DNA of 63,688 nucleotides from a virus. Shown in pieces: positions 6,835-13,728 of this stretch. The notes under the pieces were generated by a model. It was given only the letters and a program-made list of their open reading frames with translations, searched no databases and was not told the origin of the DNA. The DNA lies in the IMG/VR virus record IMGVR_UViG_3300036846_000403, positions 1-63,688 of that record. The stretch is one strand, 5' to 3'. Both the position numbers and the translations under genes were made by a program. Numbering within the stretch: the first letter of the stretch is position 1; every line of letters starts with the position of its first letter.

Positions 6835-7053
6835 TTGAACAAGAAGACGGCCAAGAAGATCGCCAAGCGGTACGAGGCAGAGCTTGAGGTGAAGCTGGAG
6901 ATGGAGACTGACCGTGTCCGTCAGTACTGGCTCCAAGCCGAGCTGGAGGACATCGAAGACGGCCACTGGAACGGGCCGCGTACGGACCAGCCCCCGGAGT
7001 CCTGGCAGGGATGGAGCCCACCGGCCAAGACCAAGCCGGCAACCGACAACTAG
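6835..7053 (+). CDS. Hypothetical charged helical protein (72 aa)
   Basis: It starts at TTG 6835 behind GAGAGGGAAAGGCG, directly downstream of a promoter and leader hairpin, which makes the rare start credible. The N-terminal two thirds form one long charged helix (KKTAKKIAKRYEAELEVKLE, MEIDxxR-type heptads); the C-terminus is Pro/Trp-rich. Function unknown. Confidence 0.75.
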   Translation: MNKKTAKKIAKRYEAELEVKLEMETDRVRQYWLQAELEDIEDGHWNGPRTDQPPESWQGWSPPAKTKPATDN

Positions 7054-7061
7054 CCGCGAGC

Positions 7062-7088
7062 GGGCGGGCGGCGCAATGCCGCCCGCCC
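7062..7088 (+). terminator. 11-bp intergenic hairpin
   Basis: GGGCGGGCGGC-gcaat-GCCGCCCGCCC, a perfect stem 8 nt after the stop at 7053. It has the same loop style as 1564-1588. Confidence 0.6.
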
Positions 7089-7104
7089 TACCCGGAAGGG
7101 ATGA

Positions 7105-7401
7105 ATGATGACGACGGATACCGGACTCGTGCCGTGGTGCGCGAGATGCGAGACCTGGCACGGCAGTGACGAAGATCACTGGGACGAGATCGAGGCGGCG
7201 GCGATGGCAAACAAGTTCGACGGCTTCACCTGGGACGAGCTCAACGTGCTGTGGTCGTCACTCCACGAGCACCGCGAGGCCGCCAAGATCAAGAGCCACG
7301 AGGCCACGGTCATCGAGATCGATGACCTGCTCACGCAGATGTACCGCTCCCAGAACTGGGGCGCTGCCGGGCTCGACCGGAAGCGGGCGGCAACGGCATG
7401 A
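7105..7401 (+). CDS. Small zinc-binding-like protein (98 aa)
   Basis: ATG 7105 (or the adjacent 7108) after GGAAGGG. The N-terminus contains WCARCETWHGSDEDHW, a C-x2-C-x3-H cluster followed by another His. The rest is helical (TWDELNVLWSSLHEHREAAK, VIEIDDLLTQMYRSQNWG). The stop is coupled to the next gene (ATGA). Function unknown. Confidence 0.75.
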   Translation: MMTTDTGLVPWCARCETWHGSDEDHWDEIEAAAMANKFDGFTWDELNVLWSSLHEHREAAKIKSHEATVIEIDDLLTQMYRSQNWGAAGLDRKRAATA

Positions 7402-7772
7402 GCGGCGAACTCCCCGGCTACGACGCGTGGCTGGACAACTACGGCAACCCCGGCATCCAGGAGGATCCAATGTACCCGAGGTGGATGATCGAAGAGCAGA
7501 TCGACGTCACCCAGATCACCAAGCACCCTGACAGCTACCTGGTCGAGCGCGTCAGCAACAAGCGGAATCGGGTCGTGATCAGCTTCGGCTCGAACTCCAC
7601 TGACCCGGACAATGTCGATGAGCGTACCATCCTGCTCAATGGCGAGTACGTGGACCTGGGTGACGACATGATCGACTTCATCTCCGTTCTTGACGAGTAC
7701 CAGGACCAGCACGGCGAACTCGGCAAGACCATTCGCCAACAGCCCTTCAAGGCCGACGATGCCGACCACTGA
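7398..7772 (+). CDS. Hypothetical acidic protein (124 aa)
   Basis: ATG 7398 overlaps the preceding stop. After a short aromatic N-terminus (LPGYDAWLDNYGNPG) comes a beta-rich acidic domain (SYLVERVSNKRNRVVISFGS, RTILLNGEYVDLGDDMID). The protein is strongly acidic overall. No family recognised; position in a small-protein operon only. Confidence 0.75.
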   Translation: MSGELPGYDAWLDNYGNPGIQEDPMYPRWMIEEQIDVTQITKHPDSYLVERVSNKRNRVVISFGSNSTDPDNVDERTILLNGEYVDLGDDMIDFISVLDEYQDQHGELGKTIRQQPFKADDADH

Positions 7773-8058
7773 CGAGCGCGCGGCCGAGATCCGCCGCATG
7801 GCCAAGGACTTCGGCCTGACCATTCACTCCCACAACGGCATCGTCAGCGTCTCGGGCCGGTTCACGCCCGGCGACCTGACGGCCTACCTCGACATGGAGG
7901 TCAAAGCCAACAAGATCCTCAACAAGTTCCGCCAGGTTCGCGCGGGCTCTCAGTGGGGCACTGACGGCGGCAGTGTCGGCGGTGGGCTAGCCATCCAGGA
8001 TGGCCGGTTCGTCCTCAACAAGTCCGGGTGCGAGAAGCGCCTGGCAGCAAAGTTCTAG
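7759..8058 (+). CDS. Hypothetical protein (99 aa)
   Basis: ATG 7759 lies inside the end of the previous gene. The layout is helix (TTDERAAEIRRMAKDFGL), strands with an IVSVSGRFTPGDL turn, a helix (VKANKILNKFRQV) and a Gly-rich stretch (GTDGGSVGGGLAIQDGRF). It resembles a small alpha/beta fold. Function unknown. Confidence 0.7.
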   Translation: MPTTDERAAEIRRMAKDFGLTIHSHNGIVSVSGRFTPGDLTAYLDMEVKANKILNKFRQVRAGSQWGTDGGSVGGGLAIQDGRFVLNKSGCEKRLAAKF

Positions 8059-8066
8059 GAGGCACG

Positions 8067-8216
8067 ATGCTCTACGAGAAGCAGCATATCATCATGATGC
8101 TCGACAAGATGAAGGATGACGACACGCTCACCGTCATCAAGCACGGCGACGAGTTCGAGGCCGTGGACACCGACCAGCCCGCCCAGGGCAGGCACGTCAG
8201 GAAGGAACAAGAATGA
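8067..8216 (+). CDS. Tiny hypothetical protein (49 aa)
   Basis: ATG 8067 has a TAGGAGG Shine-Dalgarno that includes the previous stop. A short helix (EKQHIIMMLDKMKDDDTLTV) precedes a beta hairpin. The stop is coupled to the next gene (ATGA). Confidence 0.65.
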   Translation: MLYEKQHIIMMLDKMKDDDTLTVIKHGDEFEAVDTDQPAQGRHVRKEQE

Positions 8217-8368
8217 GGTACATCCTGATCACCATCGACGATGACAAGTACAACAGGGAAACGCTGCCCAAGATCACGGCGGCTCTGGCCAAGTTCAAGG
8301 TCCGGTTCGTCCAGTCCGTGACCTTTGACGGCAACACGATCAAGGAGAACGTCAAGGCCGACGTTTAG
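8213..8368 (+). CDS. Tiny hypothetical alpha/beta protein (51 aa)
   Basis: ATG 8213 overlaps the previous stop and follows AGGAAGG. The beta-alpha-beta pattern (YILITIDDDKYNRETLPKIT, ALAKFKVRFVQSVTFDGNTI) is well formed for such a short chain, reminiscent of a ferredoxin-like half. Function unknown. Confidence 0.65.
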   Translation: MRYILITIDDDKYNRETLPKITAALAKFKVRFVQSVTFDGNTIKENVKADV

Positions 8369-8457
8369 CCTGTCACGGCCGCTGCGCGGGCCGGTACCTA
8401 GGGTACCGGCCCGCCGTCGCATCCCCTGACAGACGCGCTCCGGGCCGCGCAGGGGAT
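8369..8457 (+). promoter_or_regulatory. Long-range hairpin element, copy 2 (CTGTCA...TGACAG)
   Basis: CTGTCA (8370-8375) pairs with TGACAG (8427-8432). Inside is a perfect 13-bp hairpin GCGGGCCGGTACC/GGTACCGGCCCGC (8386-8414). An alternative pairing, ATCCCCTG (8421-8428) with CAGGGGAT (8450-8457), overlaps the first by two bases, so the two folds could be mutually exclusive. It starts on the base after the stop at 8368. Confidence 0.6.
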
Positions 8458-8512
8458 GGCTACGCGGACGTACGCGGAGGGAAAGCGCCCCGAGATTGTC
8501 GGCTCTGCCCCC

Positions 8513-8541
8513 TAGACGTCACGGCTACCATAGGGTATAAT
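8513..8541 (+). promoter_or_regulatory. Class A promoter
   Basis: -35 TAGACG (8513-8518), 17-nt spacer, perfect -10 TATAAT (8536-8541), with the transcription start expected near 8548 and the gene at 8585. The downstream sequence TATAATCGACGTAAG is identical to that at 25221-25235. Confidence 0.75.
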
Positions 8542-8584
8542 CGACGTAAGCGGGAAACCGCGACCCAACAAGGGAAGAAGGAAA

Positions 8585-8878
8585 ATGAACGACAACGAGC
8601 AGAAGCTGACGCGAGACATCCTTGACTCGTACCACGCAGTCAGCGGGATAGCCAAGGATGCCCTCCAGCTCGCCCAGGAGCAGAATGAGCGTTTCGCGCT
8701 CCACCTGTTCGAGTGCAACTCAACCCTGGAGGCGCGAATTGCTCTTGGACGCGGTCTTGACCGTGAGACGGTAGCGGCCATTCTCCACTCCCTCGCGGAG
8801 GCGATCCGGACGCAGGACTGCGCCGAGTCCATGAGCCCGGTGAGCGACGGCAACACGCTCAGCGAATTGGGGCTGTAG
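8585..8878 (+). CDS. Hypothetical protein, paralogue of the next gene (97 aa)
   Basis: ATG 8585 after AAGGGAAGAAGG. A helical N-terminus (KLTRDILDSYHAVSGIAKDA) is followed by a block shared with the protein at 8935-9159 (EARIALGRGLDRETVAAIL here, EASRFALGDGLTREDVVDVL there), then an acidic stretch ending in SP. The two genes look like a tandem duplication separated by a hairpin. Function unknown. Confidence 0.75.
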   Translation: MNDNEQKLTRDILDSYHAVSGIAKDALQLAQEQNERFALHLFECNSTLEARIALGRGLDRETVAAILHSLAEAIRTQDCAESMSPVSDGNTLSELGL

Positions 8879-8886
8879 CAGCAACC

Positions 8887-8912
8887 GGCCGGGCGGTAAC
8901 CGCCGCCCGGCC
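8887..8912 (+). terminator. Intergenic hairpin between paralogues
   Basis: GGCCGGGCGG-taa-CCGCC-g-CCCGGCC: a 12-bp stem (with one bulge) immediately after the stop at 8878. Confidence 0.55.
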
Positions 8913-8934
8913 AACCCAATAGGGAGGACAGACA

Positions 8935-9159
8935 ATGGACAAGAATAAAGCAACCGAATTCATGATTGAATCGGTTATCGAGGCATCACGGTTCGCGCTT
9001 GGCGATGGCCTCACTCGCGAGGACGTGGTTGATGTCCTTGGGTCCTGCGCCTACGCCATCACGAACAATGACAAGTCCGAGGACACGAGTCCACTGTACC
9101 GTTTCGGGCTCGTGATGGAGACAAGGATGATGCTGGGGCTTCCGCCTCAGCCGGAGTAA
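8935..9159 (+). CDS. Hypothetical protein, paralogue of 8585-8878 (74 aa)
   Basis: ATG 8935 has a strong GGGAGGAC. The chain shares the E-A-x2-A-L-G-x-G-L-x-R-E-x-V core and the acidic ...D...E...SP block with the previous gene but lacks its N-terminal helix. Its C-terminal end (RFGLVMETRMMLGLPPQPE) is unique. Function unknown. Confidence 0.75.
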   Translation: MDKNKATEFMIESVIEASRFALGDGLTREDVVDVLGSCAYAITNNDKSEDTSPLYRFGLVMETRMMLGLPPQPE

Positions 9160-9177
9160 CCAACCAGAAAGGCGAAC

Positions 9178-10140
9178 ATGGAGCTCAACAAAGTCCTCGA
9201 CAAGATCCGGGGCCTTATCACAAAGGCTGAGTCCCTGGAGGAACTGGCGGACGAGCACAGCCTGCTTGAGGCGCTGGCCTGCCGCACCAAGGCCGACGAG
9301 ATGATGCAGAAGTATGCCGTTGAGGAATGGCAGACAATGCGTGCGGCCCCGATCCAGACCAAGCCTGAGCGCATCAAGATCGACATCGGAGAAGAGGACA
9401 ACATGTTCCTCACCGAGATGGCGACACTCGTGAACGTCGTGGCGCAGTTCTGTAAGTGCTCGTCCGTCTGGATGAACGGCAGCGCCTACAAGGCCGGCAA
9501 CAAGCAGGAGTACTGCTGGGTGTACGGCTACGAGTCCGACTTGCGCTACTTCGAGATGCTGTTCACGACGCTGTTCCTCCACATGGGCGGCGCCATCTTC
9601 CCCAAGCCCGACCCCGCCAAGACGCTCGGCGTGAACGCCTATGAGCTTCACAACGCCGGGCTCAACTGGTTCGACATCGCCAAGGCGTACGGCTGGTACA
9701 AGGTGCCGTCCCGCCCCGGCGAGGCAGAGAACATGTACGTCAACCAGAACACCGGCGAGCGCCTGTCCTGGTCCAAGAGCATCGGCAAGATCAAGAACGC
9801 CTACACCAAGGAGATTCAGCACCGGGGCGAACAGCCACTCCGCATTCCGCCAAGCGGCAGCGAGACATTCCGCCGCAACGCAGCGCAGGGCTACCTCGCC
9901 CGCATAGGCCAGCGACTCCGCGAGGTCGCTGGCGCTCGTGGCTCTGGCGCGGAACTGGTGCTGGCCGACAAGAGTGACAACATCAACGAACTCATCCACG
10001 AGTACCACCCATCAATGGCCGTGGCGCGGACCAAGAGCGTGCGCTACAACGAGACTGCCTACCGTAAGGGTGTCAGTCACGCCAACACGGCCAGCCTTAA
10101 CCCGTCGACGACACGAGGCAGCCGCCCGGCCGTCTCCTAG
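9178..10140 (+). CDS. DUF2786-like domain protein (320 aa)
   Basis: ATG 9178 after AGAAAGGCGAAC. Residues about 3-50 (LNKVLDKIRGLITKAESLEE then KADEMMQKYAVEEWQ) match the DUF2786 pattern of a helical pair in which small residues and a K-A-x-E-L-M-x-K-Y motif are typical. The middle contains FCKCSSVW, WVYGYESDLRYFEMLF and a long helical part, as in phage proteins that pair DUF2786 with a second conserved domain. The role is unknown, although such proteins are common near phage DNA-metabolism genes. The C-terminus is basic and disordered. This is the longest gene of the early small-protein region. Confidence 0.8.
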   Translation: MELNKVLDKIRGLITKAESLEELADEHSLLEALACRTKADEMMQKYAVEEWQTMRAAPIQTKPERIKIDIGEEDNMFLTEMATLVNVVAQFCKCSSVWMNGSAYKAGNKQEYCWVYGYESDLRYFEMLFTTLFLHMGGAIFPKPDPAKTLGVNAYELHNAGLNWFDIAKAYGWYKVPSRPGEAENMYVNQNTGERLSWSKSIGKIKNAYTKEIQHRGEQPLRIPPSGSETFRRNAAQGYLARIGQRLREVAGARGSGAELVLADKSDNINELIHEYHPSMAVARTKSVRYNETAYRKGVSHANTASLNPSTTRGSRPAVS

Positions 10141-10154
10141 CGCAAGCCCGGAGC

Positions 10155-10263
10155 GGGGCTGTCAGCGAATGGCGGTCCCGCTCCTAGCTAGGGTACCGGC
10201 CCGGAACCGCATACGGTGACAGAGCCCTTTCCGGCCCGCGTAGGGACGTCCCTACCGGGCCGG
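10155..10263 (+). promoter_or_regulatory. Long-range hairpin element, copy 3, plus palindrome
   Basis: GGGGCTGTCA (10155-10164) pairs with TGACAG-a-GCCC (10217-10227); inside is GCGGT/ACCGC. It is followed by a nested palindrome: CCGGCCC (10231-10237), TAGGGACGTCCCTA (10241-10254), GGGCCGG (10257-10263). No clear -35/-10 was found before the gene at 10287, so this element itself may be the control site. Confidence 0.55.
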
Positions 10264-10286
10264 ATAGGACGGGAAGGACGAGCGAA

Positions 10287-10634
10287 GTGAATGTGCACAA
10301 GTTCGAACGGCAGTTCAAGGGATCGAAGGGAACGGAGACAGTCAGGGTTATCAACCCGGACACCAATGGTGAATACTGGGAGGTGTACGCAATCGAGCGC
10401 CTCATCCTCCTGGAAGAGCCGGACGGTGTGGCTATCATCACAGGGCCGGGACTCGCTACAATAACCGCGGCAGACCTTATAGAAAGTTTGGCAAATTACG
10501 GCTCAGGAGCGAACGTCCAGGCATTTATTCCCGGCTGGGAAGGGCAGCACTTCGCATTCTTCAACATCGCCAGAGTCGATCACGACGAGGCAGGATTCCG
10601 CCTGATTCTTGGCGACTGGATTTGTGGAGCGTAG
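10287..10634 (+). CDS. Hypothetical protein (115 aa)
   Basis: GTG 10287 after GGGAAGGACG. The protein has a beta-rich first half (ETVRVINPDTNGEYWEVYAI, LILLEEPDGVAIITGPGLAT), a helix (AADLIESLANYG) and a second beta part ending RLILGDWICGA. It resembles a small phage structural or accessory fold. Function unknown. Confidence 0.75.
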   Translation: MNVHKFERQFKGSKGTETVRVINPDTNGEYWEVYAIERLILLEEPDGVAIITGPGLATITAADLIESLANYGSGANVQAFIPGWEGQHFAFFNIARVDHDEAGFRLILGDWICGA

Positions 10635-10656
10635 TGAATGACGAGAAAACACCCTC

Positions 10657-10685
10657 TTCCCTCAATCCCGGCCGCCGGGTATACT
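10657..10685 (+). promoter_or_regulatory. Class B promoter
   Basis: -35 TTCCCT (10657-10662), 17-nt spacer, -10 TATACT (10680-10685). It lies inside a longer open frame that begins at ATG 10638, which argues for the downstream TTG start at 10716. Confidence 0.7.
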
Positions 10686-10715
10686 AGGGAGAGGCGCGAG
10701 CGAAGGGAAAGAACA

Positions 10716-11012
10716 TTGGAAGAGAAGTATACATTGGTTCAGCATAGCGCGTACGGCTACAAGCGCAACCCGCAGTTCCGTAAGGCCGTCGAGGTGCGCA
10801 GGCTGAACAACGCCACAGAAGTCAAGCGGGTCGAGCGCGCAAATGGAGTCGTCATTGACGGCTACCGGGAAGCCGAAGATCTCGCAGAGCGCATCAACTA
10901 CCCGTCCGACATGAACCCGCGCAGCATCATCCCGGAAGCAAGGGGGTCATTCAGCACTCTGGAAATCGACAGCCTGCGCATATACATCCCCAAGCGTGCG
11001 ATAGCGGAGTAG
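10716..11012 (+). CDS. Hypothetical basic protein (98 aa)
   Basis: The TTG start at 10716 was chosen because it follows GAAGGGAAAG and a class B promoter whose expected start site is near 10692; ATG 10638 would place the promoter inside the gene. The protein is basic and repetitive in charge (YGYKRNPQFRKAVEVRRLNN, ATEVKRVERANGVVIDGYRE), compatible with a nucleic-acid-binding role. That is inference. It is followed after 2 nt by the next gene. Confidence 0.65.
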   Translation: MEEKYTLVQHSAYGYKRNPQFRKAVEVRRLNNATEVKRVERANGVVIDGYREAEDLAERINYPSDMNPRSIIPEARGSFSTLEIDSLRIYIPKRAIAE

Positions 11013-11014
11013 CG

Positions 11015-11275
11015 ATGGACGATGAAATGCCGACACTGTCAGCCAGAGAAGGCAAACGCAAGAACGGCACATGGCACTTCATGTGCCCGCTCCACAACCC
11101 ACCGTGGCACTGGAGTGAATCGAACTCGATGGTGCGATCACTCGCAACAATGAAGGCGCACATGGATGATCAGCACCCAGGCGTCAAGATGAGACTCAGG
11201 GTGGAAGGAGATTACACGTTCTTCGTGACGTACACAGCAACCAGTATCATCGTACCAAGAGGGGATTTCCTGTGA
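11015..11275 (+). CDS. C2H2-like small protein (86 aa)
   Basis: ATG 11015 is 2 nt after the previous stop. Residues about 22-52 (FMCPLHNPPWHW, then MKAHMDDQHP) give C-x2-H ... H-x4-H ligands, an atypical zinc finger with a helix carrying the second pair. The C-terminal third is a beta hairpin (DYTFFVTYTATSIIVPRG). The stop is coupled to the next GTG. DNA or protein binding is plausible but unproven. Confidence 0.75.
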   Translation: MDDEMPTLSAREGKRKNGTWHFMCPLHNPPWHWSESNSMVRSLATMKAHMDDQHPGVKMRLRVEGDYTFFVTYTATSIIVPRGDFL

Positions 11276-11514
11276 GCATATTCGTCGTCGCGGACAAGCA
11301 GGTTCACGGCACAAGCATCACCTACAAGATCGCTGATGACCACAGCAAGATCGTGCTCTACAAGGCCGTCGTCAACTTCAACAAGAAGACCGCTGTGTGG
11401 AAGTACATCGGCGCCAACGACGGCCTTATCGTGAATGACCGTGGCATCCGCAACGCAATAGACCGCGCCATCGACCGTCACAACGGGGAGCGGGCAAGTG
11501 TTCCTGCTCGATAG
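11272..11514 (+). CDS. Hypothetical protein (80 aa)
   Basis: GTG 11272 overlaps the previous stop (GTGA). The layout is beta strands (IFVVADKQVHGTSITYKIAD, KIVLYKAVVNFNKKTAVWKY) followed by a helix (DRGIRNAIDRAIDRH). A compact beta-alpha protein of unknown function. Its tail overlaps a small membrane-protein gene. Confidence 0.7.
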   Translation: MSIFVVADKQVHGTSITYKIADDHSKIVLYKAVVNFNKKTAVWKYIGANDGLIVNDRGIRNAIDRAIDRHNGERASVPAR

Positions 11515-11671
11515 GTTCTGGGAAACCGTCAGGTGTATCCTCCTGCTAAGCATAGCTATCTTGTCCGTGGATAGCTTGATGGAGAAGATCGCCGTCATGC
11601 TGGTTGTTAGCAGGCAAGTCGTACAGGCACTACACCGATTCATCCCCGACGCCCCCGGAAGATTGTACTAG
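11498..11671 (+). CDS. Small putative membrane protein (57 aa)
   Basis: GTG 11498 after GGGGAGCGGG. One hydrophobic segment (residues about 13-26, CILLLSIAILSVDS) is followed by a second, weaker one (KIAVMLVVSRQVV). The stop TAG at 11669 is the first part of the next promoter's -35. It could be a membrane effector or regulator. No family recognised. Confidence 0.55.
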   Translation: MFLLDRFWETVRCILLLSIAILSVDSLMEKIAVMLVVSRQVVQALHRFIPDAPGRLY

Positions 11672-11697
11672 ACGGCGGCGACCGGACGCGCTATAAT
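11669..11697 (+). promoter_or_regulatory. Class A promoter
   Basis: -35 TAGACG (11669-11674) inside AGATTGTACTAGACG, 17-nt spacer, -10 TATAAT (11692-11697). It is followed by an imperfect GGGCCGGTAGGGACCGACCC leader hairpin (about 11708-11729). Confidence 0.75.
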
Positions 11698-11746
11698 CGT
11701 AGGGAAGCGGGCCGGTAGGGACCGACCCGAAGAACAAGGAGATAAG

Positions 11747-12325
11747 ATGACAGTCAAGTGCGGTAAGGGACACGTACACGAGTCTGTCGCGGAAGTACGC
11801 GAGTGCTATGGTGTGCCGGAAGGCGGCTTCCCCCAGCAGGATTACCGGCCGAACAAGTACGCCGGTAACTGCCGCCTGTGCGGCAGCAAGGTCGAGGCCG
11901 ACCAGGGACGGGTCGACAAGCTCGACGGCAAATGGCAGACGGCTCACCTGGAGGGGAAGTGCGTCCCGAGAACCGGCAAGCAGAAGATCAACAACACCGA
12001 TCGCTATGCCGAGATCCCGAAGGGGCACTACGCAACCAAGAGCCTCACAGGCACCAACGACTTCGACTTCTGGCGAGTTGACCGCCCGGAAGACGGGCAG
12101 TACGCTGGCCGTGCCTTCATTAAGCGCATCGTCGGCGGAAAGCCGGAAATGTCGGTGTCGCGGGTCACAAAGTTCGCGGTGCTGGAGGCCATCATCACCG
12201 AGGGTGTCGAGGTGACCGCGCGCCGGTACGGCCAGGAACTGGGAAGGTGCTCACGGTGCAACCGTTCGCTCACCGACCAGGTCAGCCGCGAGTTCGGAAT
12301 GGGGCCTGAGTGCCGAACCAAGTGA
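11747..12325 (+). CDS. DUF6011-like zinc protein (192 aa)
   Basis: ATG 11747 with AAGGAG. There are three Cys/His clusters: an N-terminal CGKGHVHESVAEVRECY (residues 5-21), a middle CRLCGSKVEADQG (about 42-54), and a C-terminal GRCSRCNRSLTDQVSREFG plus GPEC (about 165-190). The last has the C-x2-C ... GxGPxC form typical of DUF6011 proteins. The middle is a beta-rich domain (NDFDFWRVDRPEDGQYAGRA). Such multi-zinc proteins are frequent in actinophage early regions; their role is not known. Confidence 0.8.
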   Translation: MTVKCGKGHVHESVAEVRECYGVPEGGFPQQDYRPNKYAGNCRLCGSKVEADQGRVDKLDGKWQTAHLEGKCVPRTGKQKINNTDRYAEIPKGHYATKSLTGTNDFDFWRVDRPEDGQYAGRAFIKRIVGGKPEMSVSRVTKFAVLEAIITEGVEVTARRYGQELGRCSRCNRSLTDQVSREFGMGPECRTK

Positions 12326-12531
12326 AGACCTACAAGGCAGTCATCGGGCCGATCGATGACATGCCATCTGACGACTATGACAGCATTCTGCTCCGCATGG
12401 AGCTGACATTCACCGTCGGCCCGCAGTCACTCAAAACGCCGTACCTCATCATCGAGGGATTCCTCAATGATAACTTTCTAGGTGACTACATGGAACTTAC
12501 CTCACTTGAGGAGGTGAAGGATGGGAAGTGA
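12310..12531 (+). CDS. Hypothetical protein (73 aa)
   Basis: GTG 12310 lies in the tail of the previous gene. A beta-rich chain (VKTYKAVIGPIDDM, LLRMELTFTVGPQSLKTPYL) with an acidic C-terminus. It overlaps the start of the glycosyltransferase-like gene, so the three genes are coupled. Function unknown. Confidence 0.65.
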   Translation: MPNQVKTYKAVIGPIDDMPSDDYDSILLRMELTFTVGPQSLKTPYLIIEGFLNDNFLGDYMELTSLEEVKDGK

Positions 12532-13360
12532 CGTCGTCTATATACCAACGTTGAGTAGGCTGGACCTGCTTGAGAGAGTCGTGCCGTTCTGGCTACAGCA
12601 AGAGATGCAAGTCCGCTTGATAGTTGAGCGCCACGAGTATGCCGCGCACCAGACACTCAAGAAAAGGATGAAGTGGGGCGGCAATGTCTACATTCTGCCG
12701 CTAAAGCTGGCTGGGCGCGGAATCGGGTACGCCCGGAGGGAGTGTGTCCTACACGCTCACGCCACGCACCTGAAGTCAGTCATCATGTCCGATGATGATA
12801 TGTACCCGCACCCCGATACCGATGTATGGGAGCTGATTGATGAAGCCGAGCGGCCAGGCGTGCTCGGCATCGGGGCAACCAGGTCACTTCACGATCGCTT
12901 CACTAACGGCGCGATCTCCCGCAACCACGGCGTGATCCTCTGCCCTGGCGGATGGGGGCTTCAGTTGTTCGGGCTCAACATCCAGGAGGCGATCAGCTGC
13001 GGCAACTTCGACCACCGCCTACACACGATAGGCGAGGATGCCGAGCTGGCCCGCCAGGGAATTGCGCGGGGTATTCCCTGGCTAGTTCACTGCGACGTCA
13101 AAGCTGTGGCAGCCGGGAAGCGCTACGCGCCGGGCGGGTTCAGCGCCAAGTACAAGCTGCTCGAAGCGCGCCGGGAAGCCGAGAAAGTGTGTATGGAGAT
13201 CATACACAGACGCTGGCCCGACTACACGAATCCACCAGAGAAGCCACTCCGGATGATGTGGCAGAAAATGCTGTCAAACTACATCCCCGAGTGGCGCGAC
13301 TACTCGGCCCTTCACGGAGGCGACATCAAGAACCTACGGAACAAGCACTTTACACCGTAA
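12521..13360 (+). CDS. GT-A-fold glycosyltransferase-like protein (279 aa)
   Basis: ATG 12521 with a GGAGG in the preceding gene. The pattern fits a GT2-like GT-A fold: an N-terminal VVYIPTLSRLDLLERVV, GRGIGYARRECVLHA, a DDD motif at residues 91-93 (IMSDDDMYPH) for metal and nucleotide-sugar binding, and TIGEDAELARQGI (about 167-179), which is like the catalytic ED motif. Known phage GT-A enzymes glycosylate DNA bases or host surface polymers; which applies here cannot be told. The C-terminal helical part is basic. Confidence in the fold is moderate; the substrate is unknown. Confidence 0.65.
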   Translation: MGSDVVYIPTLSRLDLLERVVPFWLQQEMQVRLIVERHEYAAHQTLKKRMKWGGNVYILPLKLAGRGIGYARRECVLHAHATHLKSVIMSDDDMYPHPDTDVWELIDEAERPGVLGIGATRSLHDRFTNGAISRNHGVILCPGGWGLQLFGLNIQEAISCGNFDHRLHTIGEDAELARQGIARGIPWLVHCDVKAVAAGKRYAPGGFSAKYKLLEARREAEKVCMEIIHRRWPDYTNPPEKPLRMMWQKMLSNYIPEWRDYSALHGGDIKNLRNKHFTP

Positions 13361-13471
13361 CAGATTCCTCGTCCACAGGGGAGGCCGTGAGCGAGACCTA
13401 GCGGACAGTAGGGACGGCACCCGAGGCTAAGGTGTCCACCACCGTATGTCGCGGCTAGGAGAGAGGGAACC

Positions 13472-13579
13472 ATGGATAGCGAGGCAGCTGAGAAGGCAAT
13501 CAAGGGCATGGGGATCGTATTCGTCGCAGGCGGCATCCTCATGATCATCGTGTTCGTGATAGGGATGGTGGTCCAGTAA
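13472..13579 (+). CDS. Single-span membrane miniprotein (35 aa)
   Basis: ATG 13472 after GAGAGAGGGAACC. After a short charged N-terminus (MDSEAAEKAIKG), residues 13-34 form one clean transmembrane helix (MGIVFVAGGILMIIVFVIGM). The stop overlaps the next ATG (TAATG). It may be a holin-like or membrane-associated regulator, but it is far from the lysin gene. Confidence 0.65.
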   Translation: MDSEAAEKAIKGMGIVFVAGGILMIIVFVIGMVVQ

Positions 13580-13728
13580 TGGCTAGTGTAGTTATTATCA
13601 TCACCGTCTCAGATACCGGGCACATAAAGGTCGATGTCCGCGGTCAGAGAATCAGTCAGTCAGGCATCAAGTCGGCGCTCAGTGCCGCGTCACGACTAGT
13701 AGAGCAGGGAGCATATGACCAGGAATAG
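13579..13728 (+). CDS. Tiny hypothetical protein (49 aa)
   Basis: ATG 13579 is coupled to the membrane miniprotein. A strand (SVVIIITVSDTGHIKVDV) is followed by a helix (SQSGIKSALSAASRLVEQG). The end overlaps the dCMP deaminase start by 14 nt. Function unknown. Confidence 0.6.
   Translation: MASVVIIITVSDTGHIKVDVRGQRISQSGIKSALSAASRLVEQGAYDQE

Noticed and set aside
8986-10008. Long leftward frame (340 codons)
   Set aside because: Antisense to the DUF2786-like gene, which has the better start, composition and operon context; the frame is a shadow of its codon use.
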